DNA of 64,000 nt from JBHJGS01 sp050331575. Its GTDB lineage: Bacteria > Pseudomonadota > Alphaproteobacteria > Sphingomonadales > Rhodothalassiaceae. Position numbers and translations under genes: made by a program. A model generated the notes under the pieces. The model saw nothing but the letters and a program-made list of their open reading frames with translations, did not search any database and was not told where the DNA came from. Of this stretch, positions 58,981 to 64,000 are shown piece after piece; the first letter of the stretch is position 1, and each line of letters starts with the position of its first letter. Location: NCBI GenBank assembly GCA_050331575.1, contig JBHJGS010000026.1:1-64000 (forward strand), read 5' to 3'.

Positions 58981-59028
58981 ATGTCAAACGATTTCTTTGT
59001 TGCGCACCAGTCGCTCCGTCAATGCTGA
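58981..59028 (+). CDS. possible 15-residue leader peptide
   Basis: ATG at 58981, 7 nt behind AGAGGA, opens a 15-codon frame MSNDFFVAHQSLRQC ending in TGA. It sits in the 263-bp gap before the two-gene amidohydrolase operon, 76 bp upstream of its start. The ribosome site is better than that of the gene that follows. It could be a translated leader, but chance cannot be excluded. Confidence 0.3.
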   Translation: MSNDFFVAHQSLRQC

Positions 59029-59104
59029 CGTCTAGAGCATGAAACGGCGCCAAGCAAACGCCTTCGCCATCGCCCCGAATCCTCCTGTTCAGATGGGAAC
59101 ACAT

Positions 59105-60535
59105 ATGAATCGATCAAGACATCTGGCCGGGCTCTGGTCCTGCGCCGCACTTCTCGTGACTGCCTGCGCCCCATCCCAAGCGCCCGTCAAAACCGCGTCA
59201 GGCGCTCCGGCCGCTGAGCAGGCCGGCAGCACCTCATCGGCTAGTGCTAGTGCCTTCCCCTCCACCTATCAGCCGCTGCCGTCGGACCCGACGCTGATCC
59301 GCAACGCCACGGTATTGGACGGCCTGGGCGGGCGCATCGACGGTGGGGACGTGCTGATGGTTGCCGGGGAGATCGCTGCGGTCGGTGAGGATCTGGACGC
59401 GCCGGCCGGGGCGCAGGTGATCGACGGCCGCGGCAAATGGGTCACGCCGGGCATCATCGATGTGCACAGCCATCTGGGGGTGTATCCCTCACCAGGCGTG
59501 CCCGCGCATGCCGACGGCAATGAACTGACCAACCCCAACACCGCGGAGGTGTGGGCGGAGCATTCCATCTGGCCGCAGGATCCGGGCTTTTCGCGCGCGC
59601 TGGCCGGCGGCGTGACCTCGCTGCAGATCCTGCCGGGCTCGGGCAATCTGTTCGGCGGCCGGTCCGTGGTGGTCAAGAATGTGCCGGCGCGCACGGTTCA
59701 GGCGATGAAATTCCCCGGCGCGCCTTATGGCCTGAAAATGGCGTGCGGGGAGAATCCCAAGCGCGTCTATGGCAGCCGCGGCCGCACGCCGGGCTCGCGC
59801 ATGGCCAATTTCGCCGGCTACCGGGCAGCCTGGATCGAGGCGGCGGACTATCGCGACAAGCTTGCCGCCTATGAGGCCGGCGAGACCGATGATCCGCCCA
59901 AGCGCAATCTGGAGTTGGAGACGCTGGCGGGCGTGCTGAACGATGAGATCATCTTGCACATGCACTGCTATCGCGGCGACGAGATGGTCCAGGTGCTTGA
60001 TCTCGCCGACGAGTTCAGCTTCGAGGTGGGCACCTTCCACCATGCCGTGGAGAGCTACAAGATCGCCGACTATCTGGCTGAAAAGGGCGTCTGCTCGGCG
60101 ATGTGGGCGGACTGGTGGGGCTTTAAGATGGAGGCCTATGACAGCATTCGGGAGAATGTTCCCTGGGTGCATCTGGCCGGCGCCTGCGCCATTGTGCATT
60201 CCGACAGCGACAGCGGCATCCAGCGACTGAACCAGGAGGCCGCCAAGGCCTTGGGCGATGCGCGCAAGGCCGGAGCGGACATCTCCAAGGCGGAGGCCTG
60301 GACCTGGCTGGCGCACAACGCCGCGAAATCCCTCGGCATCGAGGATCAGACCGGCACGCTTGAAGCCGGCAAGGACGCCGATGTGGTGGTGTGGACCGGC
60401 GACCCTTTCTCCGTTTACACCAAGGCGGAAAAGGTCTTCGTCGACGGCGCGCTGGTCTATGACCTGACCGACCCGGACCGCCAGCCGGTCAGCGATTTCG
60501 AACTGGGCCAGCCGGGTGAGGGAGATCTGAAATGA
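59105..60535 (+). CDS. lipoprotein amidohydrolase
   Basis: A 476-residue protein with lipobox LLVTAC after a hydrophobic run, so probably a membrane-anchored periplasmic lipoprotein. Amidohydrolase superfamily: HSH in IIDVHSHLGVYPSPG, His in LHMHCYRGDEM, FHHAVES, and the final Asp in VHSDSDSGIQRLN. The start is the ATG at 59105; the frame is open 22 codons upstream. The stop overlaps the start of the next, related gene (ATGA), which lacks the metal motif, so the two are likely a heteromeric pair. Confidence 0.88.
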   Translation: MNRSRHLAGLWSCAALLVTACAPSQAPVKTASGAPAAEQAGSTSSASASAFPSTYQPLPSDPTLIRNATVLDGLGGRIDGGDVLMVAGEIAAVGEDLDAPAGAQVIDGRGKWVTPGIIDVHSHLGVYPSPGVPAHADGNELTNPNTAEVWAEHSIWPQDPGFSRALAGGVTSLQILPGSGNLFGGRSVVVKNVPARTVQAMKFPGAPYGLKMACGENPKRVYGSRGRTPGSRMANFAGYRAAWIEAADYRDKLAAYEAGETDDPPKRNLELETLAGVLNDEIILHMHCYRGDEMVQVLDLADEFSFEVGTFHHAVESYKIADYLAEKGVCSAMWADWWGFKMEAYDSIRENVPWVHLAGACAIVHSDSDSGIQRLNQEAAKALGDARKAGADISKAEAWTWLAHNAAKSLGIEDQTGTLEAGKDADVVVWTGDPFSVYTKAEKVFVDGALVYDLTDPDRQPVSDFELGQPGEGDLK

Positions 60536-61806
60536 AACAGCTGATCGCAAGCCTGCTGACCGCGGCCGCCCTGGCCCTGCCGGCGGTGGCACAACCCATC
60601 GTCATCACCGACGCCAAGCTGGCCACCATGGGCCCGGACGGCATCATCGACGGCGGCACCCTGATCATCGAGGACGGCCGCATCACCGCCGTCGGCCGCG
60701 ACCTGGATATCCCATCGAACGCCCGGCTGATCCCTGGTGAGGGGCGCTGGGTCACGCCCGGCCTATTCCATGCCTTCTCCAAGGTCGGCGCGGTGGAGGT
60801 CGGCGCGGTGGCCAGCAGCCGCGACGATCGGGTTGATGCGGATGTGCCCTTCAGTGCCGCCTTCGACATCGCCTATGGCATCAATCCCAACGCCACGGCG
60901 ATTCCGCTGGCGCGGATGGAGGGGCTGACCCGAGCGGCGGTCTATCCCTCGCCGGCGGGCAAATCGGTGTTCGCCGGCCTGGGCGCGCTGATCGTGCTGG
61001 ATGACCGGCCCGGCCCGGTATTTCAGCGGCGCGCCTTCATGCATGCCGCCCTGGGCGAGGCCGGGGCAGCGCAGGCGGGCTCGTCGCGCGGCGGCGCCAT
61101 GGTCAGCCTGATCCATGCCATCGAGGAGGCGGCGCGCTACCGTGACGCCCGCGACAAGGATGCGTGGGAAGGCGGCATCGGACGGCTGGATGCCGCCGCT
61201 CTGGTGCCGGTGACCATCGGAGACATCCCGCTGGTGATCAGCGCGCACCGCGCCTCGGACCTGCTGGAAATCGTCGAGCTTGGCCGGCGCTATGCCAAGC
61301 TGGATCTGGTCATCGCCGGTGCTGCGGAAGGCTGGATGGTGGCGGAGGAGCTGGCCGCAGCGGAGATCCCCGTGATCATCGATCCGACCGAAAATCTGCC
61401 GGCGGGCTTCGATCGGCTGGGGGCGACCCAGCGCAATGCCGGCCGCCTGGTTGAGGCCGGTGTGCTGGTCGCCATCATCGGTGCGGGCTCGGACAGCCAT
61501 CTGCCACATCTGGCGCGTCAGGCCGCCGGCAATGCGGTTGCCAACGGGCTTGACCATGAAGCGGCGCTGAAAGCGCTAAGCCACAACCCCGCGCGCATTT
61601 ATGGCGTTGACGATCAACTCGGCTCTCTGATGCCGGGCCGCCTCGCCGACGTGGTGATCTGGGACGGCGATCCGCTGGAGGTCATGGCCAATCCCGACCA
61701 TGTGTTCGTGGCGGGCGAGGAACGCGCGCCGGTCAGCCGCCAGAGCAAGCTGCGCGACCGCTATCGCAATCTCGACGCCGCGCTGCCGCCGGCCTATCGG
61801 CGCTAA
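60532..61806 (+). CDS. exported amidohydrolase-like protein lacking the metal HxH motif
   Basis: A 424-residue protein with signal peptide (IASLLTAAALALPAVAQ). The overall fold follows amidohydrolases: TLIIEDGRITAVG at the N-terminus and the C-terminal LSHNPARIYGVDDQLGSLMPGRLADVVIW. The metal-binding H-x-H is replaced by FHAFSK in VTPGLFHAFSKVGAVEV, and the following His and Asp positions are also altered. Probably a non-catalytic partner of the preceding lipoprotein, with which it overlaps by 4 bp. A repeat (copy 3) follows the stop. Confidence 0.85.
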   Translation: MKQLIASLLTAAALALPAVAQPIVITDAKLATMGPDGIIDGGTLIIEDGRITAVGRDLDIPSNARLIPGEGRWVTPGLFHAFSKVGAVEVGAVASSRDDRVDADVPFSAAFDIAYGINPNATAIPLARMEGLTRAAVYPSPAGKSVFAGLGALIVLDDRPGPVFQRRAFMHAALGEAGAAQAGSSRGGAMVSLIHAIEEAARYRDARDKDAWEGGIGRLDAAALVPVTIGDIPLVISAHRASDLLEIVELGRRYAKLDLVIAGAAEGWMVAEELAAAEIPVIIDPTENLPAGFDRLGATQRNAGRLVEAGVLVAIIGAGSDSHLPHLARQAAGNAVANGLDHEAALKALSHNPARIYGVDDQLGSLMPGRLADVVIWDGDPLEVMANPDHVFVAGEERAPVSRQSKLRDRYRNLDAALPPAYRR

Positions 61807-61811
61807 AAGAT

Positions 61812-61945
61812 ACTCCGATCGATCGTGATCGCGATCGATCGGATGACCCTGCCCGCTTTCTCTGGGGCGAGCCACTCTCTCGGACTGGTTGGCATCGCGA
61901 TTGGATCACGGACCGATTCAGTCTGATCGCTGGAGGCTCTGACAG
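61812..61945 (+). repeat. dispersed palindromic intergenic repeat, copy 3
   Basis: TCCGATCGATCG (61814-61825) and CGATCGATCGGA (61832-61843) are perfect 12-bp arms around TGATCG, the best-kept palindrome of the family. TGCCCGCTTTCTCTGGGGCGAGCC follows, matching copy 2, and then GACTGGTTGGCATCG. It fills most of the 207-bp gap between the convergent amidohydrolase and BciB-like genes, where it could also act in transcript termination. Confidence 0.7.
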
Positions 61946-62013
61946 CGCGCACCGCGAACGTGGCACCGGCGCGTTGGCCGATGCGCATGCCGCACTCGGC
62001 CCCGGCCAGGCAT

Positions 62014-63240
62014 CTATTCGCCGTCGCGCTTGTCCAGGCCATAGGGTCTCACCAAGCGCCAGACATGCTCCGGGATCATGTTTTTCATTTTCGCCGGCGC
62101 TTGATGGCGCAGATGCAGCACGGTTTCGATCGCCTTCATCTCCACCCGGGCGCGGGCAAATTCCAGACCGCGTGGGCCGATCCGCGGCTGCAGCCACGCT
62201 ACGATCGGGCGCACCCAATTGGGCATGGACCGAAGCGGCAAGCCGCCGGCGGCGCGTTCGGTATTGACAAGGAAGCCCTTGACTGCCGTGGCGCGCTTGC
62301 CCTTCGACCCGGGTTCGGCCAGCGCCACATCGTCGCCCAACAGCCCGAGCAGTTCCTCGCCGCGGTCATTGCGCACCAGCAGCCATTGTTCGCCCTCGCC
62401 GCCCATATAGCCGACGGTAATGTCGGCCAAGGCATTGGTGTAATCCACGCAGGTGCGGCAGGTCAGTGGGAAGAAGTCCGCCGGCAATTTGGAGATCGGC
62501 AATTTCAGGAACGGAATTTCTTGAACCCGGCCGTCCAGAAAGCGCAATTCGACATGATAGTCCGCGCGGAATTCCAGATAGGTGATGGTCTCTGGTTGGT
62601 CAGACAACAGCGCCAGAAACTGGTGGAAATTTTCGGTCGTGGTATTGTCCGAACACGGCGTGCCGATGACATAAAGGCGCTCAAGCCCCAGGCGGTCCTC
62701 CAGTGCCCGTAGGGCATAGACTTGGCAGGGGATGCCGATTATCGCCAGGCGCTTATGGCCTGCAGCGGCCGCGGGTTCCAGCAAGGCCAAGAGCGGCGCA
62801 TAGCCCATCCGCATGCCGCGGCACTGGGCCAAGTCCGCGGGATCGGTGACGATCACCGGCATCGGGCGCCACCGATCGGCTGGATCGGGCTTCATGGTCA
62901 GCACCGCATCGACATGGCCACCTGCGAGCAGTCTTTCCGCCAGCCCGGTGGCGATGCCGGTCCATTGCGCCCCGCTGGCCGGCGCTTTCAGCGACGCGCG
63001 CAGCATGCGCCGATAGGGCCCGAAAAAGCCTTCATCACCCCGCTCAGGATCGCGCGCACGGCCATGGACTTTGGCTTCCAGGCGCGGATAATCCGGCTTG
63101 ATGAATTGGCACGCGGACCCGCAGCCGCTGGGATCCGACAGGCGGGAGACGCCGCAATCGGTGCACAGGGTGCGCGCTGGCGCCGGCCGCAAGGGCGGTG
63201 CGGCGATGCCACGGGTTATGCCCTGATCGTCCGGTGCCAT
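62014..63240 (-). CDS. BciB-like ferredoxin-dependent divinyl (proto)chlorophyllide 8-vinyl reductase / FrhB-family protein
   Basis: A 408-residue FrhB-type iron-sulfur flavoprotein. N-terminal cysteines Cys26, Cys29, Cys40 and Cys44 (LCTDCG, GCGSACQF). LEAKVHGRARD and GAQWTGIAT, then IIGIPCQVYALRAL, LYVIGTPCSDN, PLTCRTCVDYTNALADITVGYMG and the C-terminal IGPRGLEFARARVE all resemble the BciB/slr1923 8-vinyl reductases as I remember them, more than F420-hydrogenase subunits. BciB acts in (bacterio)chlorophyll synthesis. No other bch, puf or crt photosynthesis gene is beside it in the window, so the substrate is uncertain. Single gene. Confidence 0.65.
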   Translation of the reverse strand: MAPDDQGITRGIAAPPLRPAPARTLCTDCGVSRLSDPSGCGSACQFIKPDYPRLEAKVHGRARDPERGDEGFFGPYRRMLRASLKAPASGAQWTGIATGLAERLLAGGHVDAVLTMKPDPADRWRPMPVIVTDPADLAQCRGMRMGYAPLLALLEPAAAAGHKRLAIIGIPCQVYALRALEDRLGLERLYVIGTPCSDNTTTENFHQFLALLSDQPETITYLEFRADYHVELRFLDGRVQEIPFLKLPISKLPADFFPLTCRTCVDYTNALADITVGYMGGEGEQWLLVRNDRGEELLGLLGDDVALAEPGSKGKRATAVKGFLVNTERAAGGLPLRSMPNWVRPIVAWLQPRIGPRGLEFARARVEMKAIETVLHLRHQAPAKMKNMIPEHVWRLVRPYGLDKRDGE

Positions 63241-63339
63241 ATGCCCCTCCCGCCCCTTGCTAGTCGCTCATGCGCACTGAGGCTAGCGAAGCCGGCGATG
63301 CGGGTAAAGGGCAGCGCGCACCTGTCGAATGAATTGCGT

Positions 63340-64000
63340 TCAGCAGACCGCTGCTTGCGAGGGCGGCGGTGGCTCTGCACTGCTGGTGTCTTGCTGCTCT
63401 GCCTGGTCTGCCTGGTCTGCCTGGTCCGGTTCGGCGAGTTCCTCGTCCAGGTCCGGCGCGCGCGGGTCCATTTCGAAGGCGACCGGGCTGGTCGTTTGCG
63501 GCGGGGCGACCACGAAGAAGTCCTCCCGTTCCGACGGGGCGGCTGGGCGCCGTACCAGGATGCGGTAGATGCCGAACACGATCAGCAAGCCATGCGCCGA
63601 TGCGGTGAACAAGAACAGGCCGGCACTGCCCAGCGGGGCCATCACGAACGGCACGGCCAAGGGCCCGATGATCGCGCCGATGCCGTAGAGCAGCAACAGT
63701 CCGCCATTGACGGTGACATATTGGTCCGCCTCGGCATAGTCATTGGCCAGCGCCACGCACAGGCCGAACAACGGCATCGAGAACAGCCCGAAGACGGCGG
63801 CCCCAACCAGCAGGAAGGACGGCATGGCGTCGCCCATGAACAGCGACAGGCCCGCGCCCAACCCGCCGGTGGCGGTCATCAGAATAGCAAAGCGCCGATC
63901 GACCCGGTCCGACACCATGCCCAACGGCCATTGGCTAAGCGCGCCGCACAGGATCACCACCGCCATGAACAGCGCCACCCCATTGGCATCAAAGCCGTGC
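63340..64000 (-). CDS. MFS transporter, C-terminal part (cut by window edge)
   Basis: At least 219 residues; the reading frame remains open to position 64000, so the N-terminal half lies outside. Visible are the central MFS loop motif GMVSDRVDRR and about five to six hydrophobic helices (LLVGAAVFGLFSMPLFGLCV, LLLLYGIGAIIGPLAVPFVM, FLFTASAHGLLIVFGIYRI), like the YcaD/CsbX-type MFS group. The cytoplasmic tail is low-complexity acidic (DQADQADQAEQQD), coded by a short tandem repeat at about 63398-63430. The substrate is unknown. Confidence 0.8.
   Translation of the reverse strand, partial: HGFDANGVALFMAVVILCGALSQWPLGMVSDRVDRRFAILMTATGGLGAGLSLFMGDAMPSFLLVGAAVFGLFSMPLFGLCVALANDYAEADQYVTVNGGLLLLYGIGAIIGPLAVPFVMAPLGSAGLFLFTASAHGLLIVFGIYRILVRRPAAPSEREDFFVVAPPQTTSPVAFEMDPRAPDLDEELAEPDQADQADQAEQQDTSSAEPPPPSQAAVC

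Noticed and set aside
1..64000. CRISPR array, rRNA operon or insertion sequence
   Set aside because: No regularly spaced direct repeats, no rRNA sequence and no transposase or integrase was seen on either strand.

Overview
The window is chromosomal DNA from a GC-rich alphaproteobacterium whose order I cannot fix. The evidence is a set of alphaproteobacterial neighbourhoods: rpmH-rnpA-yidD-yidC, argD-argF-hslO, SUV3-type helicase/S4 protein/FdxA/CarD, and gatC-gatA. A retinal-based light-driven proton pump with its own lycopene cyclase and beta-carotene cleavage enzyme shows a rhodopsin phototroph. A BciB-like 8-vinyl reductase near the right edge hints at bacteriochlorophyll synthesis as well. 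There is no rRNA, insertion sequence, integrase or CRISPR array; the only tRNA is tRNA-Arg(CCU).

Layout. 1-8 kb: a histidine kinase cut by the left edge, a degenerate SNase-like exported protein, tRNA-Arg, an endonuclease-III-like fusion protein, the argD-argF-hslO operon and dapB. 8-13 kb (accessory): a Crp/Fnr regulator converging on a tightly packed three-gene operon, TIR-TM-TPR protein / Cys-rich 184-aa protein / TPR-SLOG-class III nucleotide cyclase. This is the best candidate in the window for an undescribed signalling or immune system. 13-16 kb: yidC-yidD-rnpA-rpmH. 16-20.5 kb: DUF547, TVP38/DedA-like, FAD disulfide oxidoreductase, histidine kinase. 20.5-22 kb (accessory): two coupled paralogues of a nucleoside-deoxyribosyltransferase/TIR-like fold, one soluble and one membrane-anchored. 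22-25 kb: ahcY behind a perfect 16-bp palindrome, a STAS-like protein and an EEP-family hydrolase.

25-28.2 kb: phototrophy locus. blh and crtY (minus) diverge from the rhodopsin gene (plus): CrtY makes beta-carotene, Blh cleaves it to retinal, and the opsin uses the retinal. 28-34 kb: CarD, ferredoxin FdxA, a TerB-like protein, an S4 (Hsp15-like) protein and a 1093-aa SUV3-like helicase with a repetitive tail. 34-42 kb: exported S9 peptidase, DUF2945 protein, TonB-C/TPR protein, class A PBP, chemoreceptor. 42-46 kb: gatC-gatA-dedA-epimerase operon and a VOC protein. 46-56 kb: dnaB, an isolated contractile-tail sheath gene, glnD, dapF-mtaB, an exported RidA and ispH. 55.5-64 kb: POT peptide transporter, three exported amidohydrolases (the last two coupled, one without its metal motif), the BciB-like protein and an MFS transporter cut by the right edge.

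Three copies of a palindromic intergenic repeat (about 21.8, 39.9 and 61.8 kb) tie distant parts of the window together. Compact operons with ATGA/GTGA stop-start overlaps are frequent.
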